Shown here one piece after another: positions 10,096 to 21,341 of a DNA stretch of 36,738 nucleotides. Origin of the DNA: Moniliophthora roreri. Lineage: Eukaryota > Basidiomycota > Agaricomycetes > Agaricales > Marasmiaceae. The DNA is taken from NCBI GenBank assembly GCA_001466705.2, contig LATX02000040.1, positions 1 to 36,738 on the forward strand. Reading direction: 5' to 3'. A program made the translations under genes and the position numbers. How positions within the stretch are numbered: position 1 is the first letter of the stretch; each line of letters opens with the position of its first letter. The notes under the pieces were generated by a model. It was not told the origin of the DNA and searched no databases. It saw only the letters and a list, made by a program, of their open reading frames with translations.

Positions 10096-13000
10096 ATGGA
10101 TGTCAGAACGTGTTCACGTCCCATTCAGAGCTGCTTCCAATGTAAGTGTTATGGTTATCATTTCCCTAGAACAACCTTGGCTAAAATCAATCGCTAGGTC
10201 GAAAGCGCAAGATCAAATGTATTCAAACACTCTTTTCGAGACATGCCCCGAGTTGTTGACGTACTTGCATCTACAGGTAATCGGGAATACCCATGTGCAC
10301 CATGTATCCTGCGAGGAGAAAGTGACGTTTGCCGGGAGGTAGATCGCAGCGTCGCCAGGTAGGAAACCCCGATCCAAGTGAGACAGGCATGGATTCATTC
10401 ATCCAAAGTTCTAGCACCAAAACAACCGTCGAAACCCTTGATGACCTCGTCCATCGGATTTCCATTCTAGAGAAAACGGTCTTTAAATTGTCAAATGGGA
10501 ATAATGTTGACGAAACTATCCCACTTCTTTCAACGAGTCCGATATCTGGAGCTCCAGGAACGACGACTACTGTCGATACTCATGCTTTCCAAGGCCAGAT
10601 GATATCGTCCAATGAAGGGCTGGCGATGATTCTTGAAGACTTCGCACTGGGACATCGCATGAACCGCACCCGTGCGACTGAAGAGCTCAATAATTCGCCT
10701 TTGATGGAGTCTATTCAACTACCTGGCAAGGAGCCCAGATTTGCCGGCTTTTCCAATTTCCATCCACCTAGTATACCACACCCCTCGTTTGGTCTATCTG
10801 AAAGTCACCCTCTGGCTTTTCTTATTGATCCATCCTCCAACGTTCTGCTCCGGCTTCTGAGTGCCCTACCAGTGGAGGGACACAGCAGACTCCTCATACA
10901 GTTCTATGTAAGCCATCAGCAAAATGGACACCTAAATATAATAAATTATAATGTATTTTGCTGATTTTAGTCCATTGTAATAGATTAAAATCAAGCAATG
11001 CTATTACAATACATTAAAATGCATTAAAATGAGACTGGTGTTATTATAATCCATTAAAATACAATAAAATGGGATGGTATTATTATAGTACATTAAAATG
11101 CAATAAAATAGGATGGTATTATTATAGTGTATTAAAATGCAATAAAATGAGACAGAGTTATTATAATGTAGTAAAATAGATTGTAACAGAGGCAATCAAA
11201 ACAGTGCATTTTTATGCCTTCCAGAGGACAGGGAGAGGACTCTATAAAGTGAAGGGAAGCTTTTGGTTGGGGATTTGATCAATAGAAACAGCAAGGGGGT
11301 GGAGATAGGTCTTTTGAGTAAGGGGATATATTGCACTATGTGTAGTAGTAAGTATATGGCACTGTGGTACAGTGGTCTTGAGCACCCCGCAGCTGCCAAG
11401 GTTGCTGACTAATCCACCTTGAGGTCGAGGGTTCGACTCACGGGGGTTGCAACAAATAAATATTATTTCTTTTTGTCCCCGACCCCCAGGTGGGGCTGAT
11501 GCATTATAATGGCTGAAATACATTATAATAGCCAGAATACATTATAACCATTTTGCTTCATTTTAATCCATTAAAATAAAGGAACAACAATTATATTACA
11601 TTAAAATACACCATAATGATTATAATGTATTTTGGCCATTATGATGTATTTCACTCATTTTATTCCAATATATTTAGGTGTCCATTTTGCTGATGGCAAA
11701 CAGTGTGCTACAATGATCTCATACTGACGATAACTTTTCCACAGTTCGACCGAATTGAATGGTACACCAAGATATTTCATTACCCCTCTTTTATATCAGA
11801 AGCGAACGAGGTCTTCCATAATATTTCTCGCTTCGAGGCTAATGCGGGTCTTCATCCATCTGCCTGCAGCCGAATCTCTCTTCCTTTTTTGTCGACCCTG
11901 TTCATGGTGCTTTGTCTTTCTCTGCATTTCATCGAGCCCGAACTGTGTGTCAGCCTTAACATCACCGTTGAAGAAGCAGCCTTGGTTTCAAAAAAGATGT
12001 ACTGCGCAGCCCAAGCCTGCCTCTGGATCGACAACTTCCTCGCCAAACATAGTTTGGAAAGCGTTCAGTGCCTGATGTATGTCGTCAGACTTCTTTCAAT
12101 TTGGAATAGCTTACAAATATGACCTGCTCAGATTGATGGGAACATACCAACAGAACTTGGACGACTCAGAGTGAGTATTCTGATACTTTATGCTGCTGTC
12201 GTCTCATTTCTCACACTCTTCTGCGGCAGCTCTCACTGGGCGCTGTTAGGCTCTGCAATTAAGGTTAGTCTTAAATGTTCATATGTAACCCGACCTACAC
12301 ATCCCTCGAGTTTCCACATCTGGGGTTTCCCGGGTCCTTTTCAATTGTGATACATCAATTCCGATGCTAACTATGCTTTCGACAGATTGCTCAAAATCTC
12401 GGACTCTCAGAATTAGGAAGCGAATCAGATTCCAAGTCCTGGGGCTGCTCCTGGAACTCTTTGATTAAACGCGAAACAGCGCGCAGAGTCTGGTGGAATT
12501 TGGTGGGTCTCCCCATTCTAGACTCTTCCTCGTCTGCCTCCTTATAGAGTTCAACAACAGATCTTCAACGACTGGTCTAACGCCGCCGCCCATCATGGCG
12601 CTTACTCAATTCATCCTACACAAAACCGCACAGCATTACCTGCCAACGTTAACGACGTAAATCTGGTAGACGGTCTTTCGTTGCCCGAGGCTTCAGCCAC
12701 CCAGTACACAGTAAGCACCGGCCATTCCTTTTTCATCCGGCACATAACGAGAATGGTTTAACCTAGGAAATGTCATTTTCTCTGATCCGCTTCCGCTTCG
12801 TTGGACTGTATCGGGAAATTGTCGACAACAAGAATAGAGGATACAGCTTCGTACTTGAGATCGACTCCCGTCTACGCGACATGGTTGACGCCATACCCTC
12901 ATATTTTGAGAATAAGCCAGACACTCCCTCCGACAAGACCGATAGTAATGGAGTCAACACACCTATGGAACACCTATTCTCTTTAATTATGGGCGAAAAT

Positions 13001-14138
13001 CGTAGAATGAGGCTTCACAGACCTTTCTTGTTCAAAGGTTATACAGACCCTACATACGTGAGTCTACCTCTCATTACCATGACCTCGGAGTTAATACCCG
13101 TTCAGGCTAAATCCCGAGATCAATGCATCAAATCAGCGAGGCTAATATTGAAACATCTCAAGTCGACGCCCGAAAATTGCGCCATGTTTCTAAAGTGGTG
13201 GATTGTAATGTTTTACGGGTTCGCTGCGGTAAGTTGAATAGCTCTAAATCCTAATATGTCTTCACCAATATGTTTCTAGGCGGTAGTGCTTTTTATCGAT
13301 CTTTGTCATCATAAAACAGAGGATCCCGCTGCCGTAGAAGCGCGCAGGATTGAACTTCAAGAAGCGTTAGATCTATTCAGGTAGGAACCATCTAGTCAAC
13401 GTCTCGATCGCTCTAATCCCAGGTATCTAGGAGGTCTCAACATGTTTCCGCTGTTTCACATAATGCGGTCGCCCTGCTGGAGAGAATGATGCGTCAGTGG
13501 CAATGACGTTTTACTTGTACACTACTGACTCATGTGTCCACAGAGACAGCTCGCCCACGATCACCTCGGAAGAGGGGCTCACCTGAGAATGACGAACCAT
13601 TTGAGCGAGTTGTCAAGAGAATGCTCGTGGGTCATCTCAACCTGACCATTGTGGTACTCTCTAACAATCTCCAAAGCTTGACTCGAATCACTCCAGCGAA
13701 AATCCATCGCAGGGAATACCCACCGAAAAATGCTTGAGCCAACAACTCTTTGCTCAAACCTCCGAGTCTCCCGAGTCTAACAAGTCGCACGCTATGGAAC
13801 TGACCGGTGCAATCCGTCCTCCGAAGCTGTATCATCCCGCTGAACTGTCGCTACTACCCTGGACAGAGCAGTCATACACCACCACGGAAATGCCTGCCAC
13901 ACCAAATACCTCACTCAACAATGTCACAGGATCCATGGCTTGGAATCCCATGGGCAAAGATCCCGTTGAACAGACCGCCCTGTTTAGAGAGATGGGGTTA
14001 TTCGAGCCTAGGGCAATGAAAGCACTCGAGAACGTGACAATCGGCGAATTGGGACAGCTTTTGTGGGGAGATGATTCGTACACTCTTGACGACGTTGGTA
14101 CGTCGAACTTGACTTGGGCTCCTGTGGTCACAGCATGA
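10096..14138 (+). CDS. Zn2Cys6 fungal-specific transcription factor, possibly broken at the 3' end
   Basis: Exons 10096-10141, 10198-10218 and from 10277 assemble a binuclear zinc cluster, CFQCRKRKIKC then NREYPCAPC then ILRGESDVC (C-x2-C-x6-C-x5-C-x2-C-x8-C), right at the N-terminus. A coiled-coil-like linker (LDDLVHRISILEKTV) follows. From 11745 the fungal_trans middle-homology domain runs through many small exons: HPSACS, SLESVQ, SHWALLGSAIKIAQNLGL, RETARRVWWNL, NRTALPANVNDV, MRLHRPFLFKGYTDPTY. A C-terminal region ends WAPVVTA. Such proteins bind CGG-type half-sites and regulate metabolism or transport. Two frame problems are seen: near 10339-10358 (a 20-nt GT-AG segment would need removal) and near 13440-13446, where YLGGLN and VSAVSHNAVALLERMMRQ are one base apart. 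Further exon phases after 13500 do not close cleanly. The gene may therefore be decaying, or the assembly may carry indels. Confidence 0.8.
11033..11185. repeat. AT-rich 40-bp tandem repeat inside the transposon
   Basis: About four diverged copies of a roughly 40-bp unit of the form GGTATTATTATAGTACATTAAAATGCAATAAAAT follow each other. Similar TTATAATG / CATTATAA blocks recur in inverted orientation at 11500-11660, which would allow a long hairpin. Confidence 0.7.
11358..11452 (+). repeat. tRNA-related (SINE-like) segment inside the transposon
   Basis: An A-box match TGGTACAGTGG (11365-11375) and a B-box match GGTTCGACTCA (11430-11440) are spaced as in a tRNA with a long variable arm (Ser/Leu type). 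The acceptor stem does not pair, so this is not called a functional tRNA. Downstream sequence is A/T-rich. It reads as a tRNA-derived promoter head, possibly a SINE captured in the element or part of a composite. Confidence 0.55.
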
Positions 14139-14825
14139 GCGTCTTTGAATCCACCGGACATGTAATTCTATATTTAATTTGTCCATGTACAGTACATGTA
14201 AATTATTGTATTTGTAATAGTTCTTTATTCAGACAGAAGGCGGGAAGCCGCATGCAACCAAAGTAGATCATTACCTGCCGCTCGATGAAATTCCCCGCAA
14301 CCCGGTCAAAGGGTAACGAGTAGCGACTAGGCGTATGTGCAAAGTGTCGAGAACATCAACCTCGCCTGGGGTCTATCAAAGAATGACCATCACAGCATAC
14401 TTATTTAGATGTGTGGCACTTCCAGAGCACGGGTTTTACCCCGAGTTTACCTACGTAGGCACTGATCCCTATTCGTCGTTTTCACTTCTGTACCTCTCCT
14501 GCCCGCTCCTGATCGATGTCAAAAAAACGCTAATCCGTAAGGTCCTCGCATGTCGGACGCTCAATCAAACTATTGAAAGGGGTCTGAAATATAACGAGCG
14601 CTAAATATCGTACATGGTAGTACCGAAGAGAGAAACAAAGTCAGTACACGCAACCTATCTGATACATCGCTGAAACAGTGGAGAAGAGGATGATAAAAAC
14701 ACAACATAAAGAATGTCGGCAGTATTGCATGTTAACTAGCAACTGAAGAAAACCATCTGTCCAACAGACATTAATTATTGAAACCGAAGAGAAAGAGTGC
14801 ATGAAAAAGGAGAACGGGGAACTAA
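14139..14825. other. Intergenic region between convergent genes
   Basis: The transcription factor and receptor E converge here. No further gene is supported. AT-rich tracts after 14160 fit the 3' ends of both genes but no defined terminator was recognised. Confidence 0.5.
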
Positions 14826-16692
14826 CTACGCAAGGCCAGCAGGAATATCGTTTGTCTGTCTCAATGCCCAATCTGAGGTCATGATCTCGCCAAGTCTCTG
14901 CAACTCCTCCCGAAGACGCTGTATGTCCTCCATTCTCGGGTTGTTCTCCATCGAAACAGATGACTCCGAACTATAACCGCTGCCACGTGCATTCTGCGCC
15001 TGGAGCACGACCAGCTGATTACGGAGTTGTGCCATCTTGTTTTGTATAGCTATCTGTCTGTCCGTTTTTGGCGCCTCGGGTCTAGTAGACGCGGATGGGG
15101 GACGTATTGCGGGGAACGTGAATCCAGGTGCCAGCTGTGGCTGGGCAGGTTTAGGCACGGCGGTATAGAAAACTGACGGGGAAGACGATACGGCGCTCTG
15201 TGTGCTTGGCGTGTATGAATGGAGAGATGGAGGGGTTGGTGCGGATACTTGGCTGTACGAAGAATTAGCTGATGATGTTGGGGGATCCGAGGCTGGTTCG
15301 GGTGACATGGCAGCGCCTGTGACTTTTTCTTCTGTTACGGCAGGCCCAAAGCTGAAAGGGGTGGCGCCAGGAGGTCGGACCATCAGGTCCCTGCGGAAGG
15401 CCTGCGTTCGTTTTCGTCGTTGGTAGCGATTATAGGAGAAAAGCAGGGAGAATACGAGGAGAATGAATAGTACACCGCCAAAGACAGCTCCGATAATGAC
15501 GCCAGTCTTGGAGGATCGAACCGCCCCACCTGCCAAAGTTGGCCTCGGTTCTAACGTTCCTGATACTGTGACAGTCGAGGCTTGCGGGATGACAGGGACA
15601 GAAGCAGTGCTAATAACGCCAGAGTCAGAAACACAACCTTAATTAGAAGGAACCACATACACGGTACCCGGGTCCGTAGAACTACTTGACGGAGTTGTTT
15701 GAGTTGGGAAAAAACTAAAAGGACTGGGAATGAGTCAGAGATGGAGTATAATAGGTCCTTTGCGCCTTACGTTGGACCCCCAAGGGTGGGTAGAGCCCTG
15801 TTGATCATTAGCACTTGAGCTGTGAAGGTGTTGCCGCTGATACTTACGGTACAGTGGGGCCACCTCTCTCTGTCGGTGAAGTAATGCTAGGAAGACTTTC
15901 AATGATCAAATCGACCACGGATGTTGGGTTGCCTGCCTATTTTGAGTAGAATCCCTGTAGTTGCGATATTAGGTCAGGTCATTGAGGTCGAGAGATCCAC
16001 ACTTACCCCCCGTTATTTGTATCATTGGTACCTCCTGTTGACGGGCTATTTGTAGTAACGGGTGGGGTCGTATTGAGCGACGTGGGTGAAACAGTTGAAA
16101 TCCCTGCTGAACTACTGGACTTTGATGTACTTGTGGTTGGAGGTGGAGGTGGAGGTGGAGGTGGAGGTGGGGGAGAACTCGTCCTATCCGAAGATGAGTA
16201 TCTGCACGATAACAATAGGCCGCAAAGGTACACACGAAGATTGTGTGGAGGGTGGTGGACTGGAGTCTCGGATAGCGGTGAACTTGTTGCTGGTGGCAAG
16301 TACCCGCTTAGGTTCGATTCTGTACGGAAAGCTTCAACATTGACGCGACGCCAGTTTTTTCGAGTTGCCTTACGAGTCGAGGTTCGCGATGATCTCAATT
16401 AAATATTGCCTGTGATGATCGTAAGCATGAAGACTATCACACGAGAAGCTTGGCCACTCACGTCTCCTCTTTCGCAGTGAAAGTGACCTGCCCCGTTGAC
16501 TGAGAAGTTGACTGTACCGTCCCGATCACTTCGCCCCCTCGATCCTGATTATCCCTACGCAGCAACAGCCTGAACGAGTCTCCATCTCCGTTGGTTCGTA
16601 TCCACTGTACGGTGGTAGGATTGTCGACCTCGACAGTATCCGGTACGGTTATTTGAAAGGAAAAAACGAAAGGAAGCAGAAAGGAGAGGATA
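14826..16692 (-). CDS. Single-pass receptor-like protein E with polyproline stalk and DWAL tail
   Basis: The first resolved exon (16462-16692) encodes a hydrophobic leader (ILSFLLPFVFSFQ) and the ectodomain ITVPDTVEVDNPTTVQW...GQVTFTAKEE, ending in phase 2. Further stalk exons follow, including S/T-rich sequence interrupted by twelve prolines. The last exon gives STASVPVIPQASTVTVS, a transmembrane helix (GVIIGAVFGGVLFILLVF), YQRRKR and a tail of about 190 residues. The tail ends in a coiled coil: DRQIAIQNKMAQLRNQLVVL, then MEDIQRLREELQRLG and SDWALRQTNDIPAGLA. The start codon was not resolved: ATG candidates near 16760-16775 do not splice in frame. Around 15843-15875 the stalk frame changes, needing either a roughly 27-nt intron or a frameshift, so the gene may be damaged although the cytosolic part is fully open. 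Confidence 0.7.
16138..16173 (-). repeat. GGAGGT hexanucleotide repeat coding polyproline
   Basis: Tandem GGAGGT on the plus strand is read on the minus strand as a run of CCN codons, giving twelve consecutive prolines in the stalk of receptor E. Slippage here would alter stalk length in whole codons or shift the frame. Confidence 0.85.
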
Positions 16693-16699
16693 CTGCGTG

Positions 16700-17417
16700 C
16701 AAATATCAGATCAGTAGGACTAGATATAGCAAAGATGTGACTTGCAATAAGTTAAAAAGCATTCATGCACCGTACTCTGCTGGCAGAGGCAGGCAAACTG
16801 ATCGAGGAGAGAGAAAGAAAAAGCGATGACGGGTCACTCTGGGCACAGGAGCAGGGATAGCTCGTGAACAGATTAGTCATCTAATATTCTTGGACGACAT
16901 GGGAACGAGAAGAAGAAAATGAAAAGGTCATCAGAAAAGAAGTGGTCCGGTGGCCATCAACGACCTTGGAAATTTCTGCGCCAGCCCGAGCCGAAGAATG
17001 AGTCGAAAATGCCTTCAAACTCTGGGTATTTGCATTGGACCTGGATACGATACCCAGAAGGTGGAATAGAGCCCGAGCAATCAGGAAAGAGAGAAGAAAT
17101 TCTTCTTGTAATTAAGCGAGCGGGTGGGAGCTATGACGACCGCTTGCAAGGGCGAATGAAATCAGCACTGCCTCTAATATGGTCCTGATTCACGTGCAAG
17201 GCCCGGCCCCGTTCGCCGGTCCGAAACGTGCGACTTACCTCCGATATCCCGGCCACGACTTTTCTACTCCGGTCGTTATGGCGCTGTAAAGGTTAAAGGC
17301 AATCTTCCCAGTAGTAGATATCGTCGACATAGATACTTGCAATCAAACCCATAATACAGTCCATTATTAACAATAAGATAAATAGAAGGCATCCCAATAT
17401 AGCCCAAGTCAAGTATC
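16700..17417. other. Intergenic region between receptors E and F
   Basis: No gene is supported. It should contain the 5' end and promoter of receptor E on the minus strand, but I recognise no TATA box. An 89-codon plus-strand frame (16919-17188) has no motif. Confidence 0.5.
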
Positions 17418-18920
17418 CTACATCATGTCAGGCGGTCGCTCATCCGACAACTCCAGTGCCCAATCCAAGTTCTTCAGAGCCTGAAGCCTCTCAATCTTTC
17501 CCCGAACCTCTCCCATTTGTGCTTCCTCCGGTGAATTCTTTCCTTGTGATCTTGGAACGCGTGATTTATCATATAGAGTAATCAGCTGCGCTTCCAACTG
17601 CTGAATTCGTTCCTCGATTTCCATTTGCCGATCCGTTCGAGAAGGGACACGGGTAGTCACTTCGTCCTCTCCACCAGATCGAGCTGTGATAGTCGTCTCG
17701 TGTGCAGACGAAGTCGGAGAGCCCTCTCTCGAGTAGCTCCTCAGCGCCGGTACCTGCTCTTCCCTGGATGGCTCTCTTCGGTGTGAAGGACTGTAAGCAG
17801 CAGCAGCAGCAGCAAAGGGATAGTGCGTGTCGTCCGGCTGCTTCACCATCTTTTCCTTGAAAAACTCGTCTGTTTCGTGCACTCTATTCCTCGAGCGGCG
17901 TCGGCGAAAGTAAAGAAAGATCAGCGCCAAAAAAGCTATGAATACAAGCCCTCCGATAACGCTTCCAACGATGGTGCCGGTGTTTGACTTGCTATTCCTA
18001 GCGGACTCCTGTGATCCTGGTGAGCTGGTAGAGATTTTTGTGGGCGAAGAATTCCCTTTTTGACTTGTGCTCGCAGGAGGGGGGTTTGATGATATTGAAA
18101 AACTAGAGGTTGGTGTTGTGGTAGAGACTTCTGGTGGATCCCCAGAGAAAGTGACGGAGCTAGCATTGCCGAGTGTCGATGGATTTCCAGCAGAACTTGT
18201 CTCGTTAGTTGAGGATGTCAAAGTTCCGGTAGAGCTTGTAGTCATCGGAGTGCTTAAAGTCAAACTACTACAGTCGTGTCAGCTTCCACATGAATAAACG
18301 AGGAACTTGACTTGAGCTCCCACCTGTTCAACTGGGAACTGACTGACGTAGATGTTTGTGAACCACTAGAAGCAGTAGTAGTAGGGGGTCCCGGAGTAAC
18401 TGTAATGGGCATCGGCTGATAGCCATCTAGTCTTTTGCTGAATCATGTAGAAAAGATGAATGAGTTGAGGGTCGCATTGCATGCACAGAGACATATCTTA
18501 CTTATGCCTATCGATGGCTACCAAATAAAGCTGTCTGACAAAAGTTGGCTGAATATAACTCCATCTTTTGGGAGACTATGATAACTTACCCTGGCAATGG
18601 AATGTTCTGAAAGCGAACCAGGATGGGACTCCTCGCAAGGTTTTTGTCTATGACTACATTCCCCTTCTCGGATTCCAATGGTTCCTGGTCAGGGGGGACC
18701 AGGAAAAGGTTGATTGGAAAACCTTCTTCTCCACCTTCGTCAGTCCAACTGACCGATAGACTAGCATCTATTTGTGATATTGTTGTAGGTTCCACATTGT
18801 CAATCTTGAAACCTTCCACCAAAATGAGAGAGAGGGCGATATGACTAGGTTCTGAACCCTTTAAGCGATACTCAACATAATCAAACAATTGGAGACTCAC
18901 ATTATGGTTCGAAACATCAT
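17418..18920 (-). CDS. Single-pass receptor-like protein F with DWAL coiled-coil tail
   Basis: Five exons close exactly: 18901-18920, 18590-18844, 18502-18534, 18324-18437, 17418-18267, giving 423 residues; all four introns are phase 2. The signal peptide MMFRTIIHIALSLILVEG is split after 20 nt. The ectodomain has IDASLSVSWTDEGGEEGFPI and ends PGQLYLVAIDRHK across an intron. A Ser/Thr/Pro stalk spans about 105-235, and a transmembrane helix about 238-261 (IVGSVIGGLVFIAFLALIFL), followed by FRRRRSRNR. The tail has a six-Ala run and a C-terminal coiled coil, RTDRQMEIEERIQQLEAQL and KIERLQALKNLDWALELSDE. This is the cleanest member and serves as the template for the family. The coiled coil suggests (inference) oligomerisation or a cytosolic partner. 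Confidence 0.92.
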
Positions 18921-19438
18921 TCGAGCGCCTTCGAAAACCAGAGCATGCCTCAAGGCGTGGGCCCTGCGATACGCTCCCTTTTCAACAGCTTTTATGAGAG
19001 AAATAACGACACCGCTTCTCGTTGATCATCTTCAGAATCAGTTGATATTGTCCGAGCGTCATGATGAAAACCAATGCATTCATGATGGAAGCCCCACTTG
19101 TCCAATGAAAAGCATCATATTCAAGGAACGATGATTGTTCGGGAAGATGTGAATCTAGGAGAAACAGCAACTGAATCCCAGAGAACTAGATAAGACATAG
19201 GAGTCGAACATACGCTATAACGGTACAGTTTGATAATAGTAATAGCTGATAATTGCATTATCCTGATCAATCAACCACATAGAACAGCATCCAAACACGT
19301 ACGAGGATGATCCATCTGAGACGCAGCCGCCTTCCCGTGGCTGGGCAAGCGAGTGAGGTCATACGGTCACTAGCTCCGCACAACGACCGCTGACGTTGAA
19401 GTGAGATACTGATGACCACGGCTCCATTCTCCCGAACA
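18921..19438. other. Intergenic region between receptors F and G
   Basis: No coding, RNA or repeat feature is evident. It should carry the promoter of receptor F (minus strand, from 18921 upward) and the 3' flank of receptor G. Confidence 0.5.
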
Positions 19439-20934
19439 TCAGTCATGCAGACCCTCTGGTGCAACATCCGTCAGCTCGAGCGCCCAATCCGACTCGTGAA
19501 TCTGCTTCAACCGCTCTACTCGCTGCTCAGTCGATCCCAACTCCTCAGCAAATTCTGATGGAGGCATGTTTGGCTTCTGACTGTGAAGCAAGAGTATCTT
19601 GCTCTGGTGGAGCTGGATCTTTTCTTCGATCAACTTCTGTCGATTTGTACGAGTTCGGGAAGGCAGTGCGGGGACAGGAAAGGAAGTGATACTTGAACGG
19701 GTGCCTGTTGCTGATCTAAACGCGCTTGAGGTAGAACGGGAATTGGTTGACATTGATAGTCGGAAGTTGCTGAGATCGTTCGCTTTATTCCGCGCTGCGT
19801 CTCGTTGTCGAGCTACTATGGGACTGGTGATGGAGAAACTGCCACTGCTGGCGACGGATTGGATATCAGGGGGAGGCGGAAGTGGAGAGGCGTGCCGCGA
19901 CGACATGGGTGAGGCGAATGTGAGATCTTGTGTGGAACTATCTTCATCTCCATTCTCCAACATCGAATGATCCATGTTCGAGCGAGAAGATGGGGAACGC
20001 GGGTATGGTCGTATCATGTTACGTTTAAATGCCATTGTTTGAGAGCGTGTCCGGTATCGGAACCATAGGAGGGTGGCGGCCACAAGGAAAATCAAGCCCA
20101 CAGAGCCAAGAACAAAGCCAACTACCAGTGGTACATTTTTGTTGTTGCTGGAACTTGTGCTGGGACTGGAGAATAGAGTCAGATAAACAACACTTCTCGT
20201 ACGAGGCCAAGCGAAACCTGCCCTGGTTTTTCAGACATTTTCGTGGACTGAGAAATGTTACTCCCTCCACTCTCTCCTCCATTTTGGCTGATGCTTTGGC
20301 TGGTGCTTTGGCTGATGCTCTGATTGCTTCCGCTACTGAATCCAGTAGATCCAGTGCTAAGACTGATATGATTGGTGAGTGGATGACGAACAAACGGGAC
20401 GATCGAACTCACGGTATCGAAGCACCGGCAGAAGTGGGAGCTACAAAGACTGTTACTGTCTGCGATAAGAGGAGCTGCTTCAAACTAGATTCATTGAGCA
20501 TCAATGTAAGTGGGCAATGGCGATATTAAGCATACTTTGCGTCCCTTGCATCAAAAACGACCACCCGAAACAAACTATGTCATGATTAAGATGCAATATG
20601 TAGCTATCAGCATGAGAATAACCCACCCTGCTCGATTGAAATATATGGTTCCGTTGCCTGTTCGAGAGCCATTCGCCACCACATGAATCGGAGTTGAGAG
20701 TGTTGTGAGCCCTCCAGGGTCGTCTAACTTCTGCTTTCTGAGGTCGAAGTTTTGAGGGTCGTTCTCGTCCCGTGTCCAGGAGAAGGGAATGTTCTGGGTT
20801 GCAACCAGAGTTTGAGGGAATGTGATTGTGATCGCTCTGGCGACGCAGATCAATGTAAACAGCATCCTGTCCAATTCAAATAAGCAAATGAGCAGAATGA
20901 AACGAATAACTACTCACAAAAGGACGAAATGCAT
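19439..20934 (-). CDS. Single-pass receptor-like protein G with DWAL coiled-coil tail
   Basis: The best model is 20918-20934, 20627-20866, 20413-20484, 20237-20362, 19439-20165 (393 residues, all introns phase 2). The signal peptide MHFVLLMLFTLICVARA is split after 17 nt. The ectodomain reads ITITFPQTLVATQNIPFSW, then TGNGTIYFNRAG. A Gly/Ser/Gln-rich stalk contains SQSTSQSISQ repeats. The transmembrane helix (VVGFVLGSVGLIFLVAATLL) lies near 165-187, followed by WFRYRTRSQ. The tail ends with a coiled coil: RTNRQKLIEEKIQLHQSKIL, EQRVERLKQIHESDWALELTD, APEGLHD. Exon 3 and the exon 4 donor (GTCTGA) are the least certain parts; they were chosen because only they keep frame. It is a close structural relative of receptors E and F. 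Confidence 0.85.
20284..20324 (-). repeat. 12-bp coding repeat in receptor G stalk
   Basis: TTGGCTGATGCT, TTGGCTGGTGCT and TTGGCTGATGCT follow in tandem. Read on the minus strand they encode SISQ/STSQ repeats in the stalk. Confidence 0.75.
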
Positions 20935-21341
20935 CCCGGCTGCAGAAAGAAATGAATGGTGAAGAAGAACGAGCGTCGAGCTCGGACTCGCCAGCGAAGG
21001 AGCAGCGATCTGTCAAGAGCGATGCTTATGCCTGTGCTTGAGCCATCGCCTCTTAAGTATGATATTCATCATGGAATCAGAATGGTCAAGGTGATTGAGA
21101 TTGATGAGAAGGGGTTTCACGTCAACTTTTGACGGGTAACGGTTAAAGGGCTGTGTCTGATTTTCTACGCTGGAAGATTGACTCGAGCGGAGTTGGAAAA
21201 TCTGCCGAGGCACCCGAAAATGCCGATCAGGGGAATCGCTACGCTCAGCTTCTATTCGACGACGTGAACAGCACGTTTCACAAGCCCTATAGTAGTATTT
21301 AAAGGACTCATAATAAGTTATACAAAACCCGGCGCAGTCTA
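20935..21341. other. Intergenic region between receptors G and I
   Basis: No feature beyond the expected promoter of receptor G was recognised. Confidence 0.5.

Larger units (their letters stand above)
10912..11697. mobile_element. Non-autonomous inverted-repeat transposon (MITE-like)
   Basis: The ends are perfect 29-bp terminal inverted repeats: GCCATCAGCAAAATGGACAC... at 10912-10940 and its reverse complement at 11669-11697. The interior has no transposase frame. It is very AT-rich, with ATTATAATGCATTAAAAT-like motifs in both orientations, an approximately 40-bp tandem array and a tRNA-like segment. The flanks share only AA (10910-10911 and 11698-11699), so a 2-3 bp target duplication is possible but not certain. 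Superfamily not assigned. Confidence 0.85.
10908..11744 (+). other. Intron enlarged by a transposon insertion
   Basis: The transcription-factor intron runs from GTAAGC at 10908 to TTTTCCACAG at 11744 (837 nt). Removing the inverted-repeat element at 10912-11697 leaves a normal intron of about 50 nt that begins GTAA and keeps a likely branch site near 11725-11735. The element therefore lies four bases downstream of the 5' splice site and preserves both splice junctions. Confidence 0.85.

Noticed and set aside
11358..11452. Functional tRNA-Ser/Leu gene
   Set aside because: A and B boxes are present but no pairing acceptor stem and no convincing anticodon stem-loop could be drawn; kept only as a tRNA-related repeat.
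16919..17188. 89-codon plus-strand ORF
   Set aside because: No motif, no splice context, and it lies in the region expected to hold the 5' flank of receptor E.
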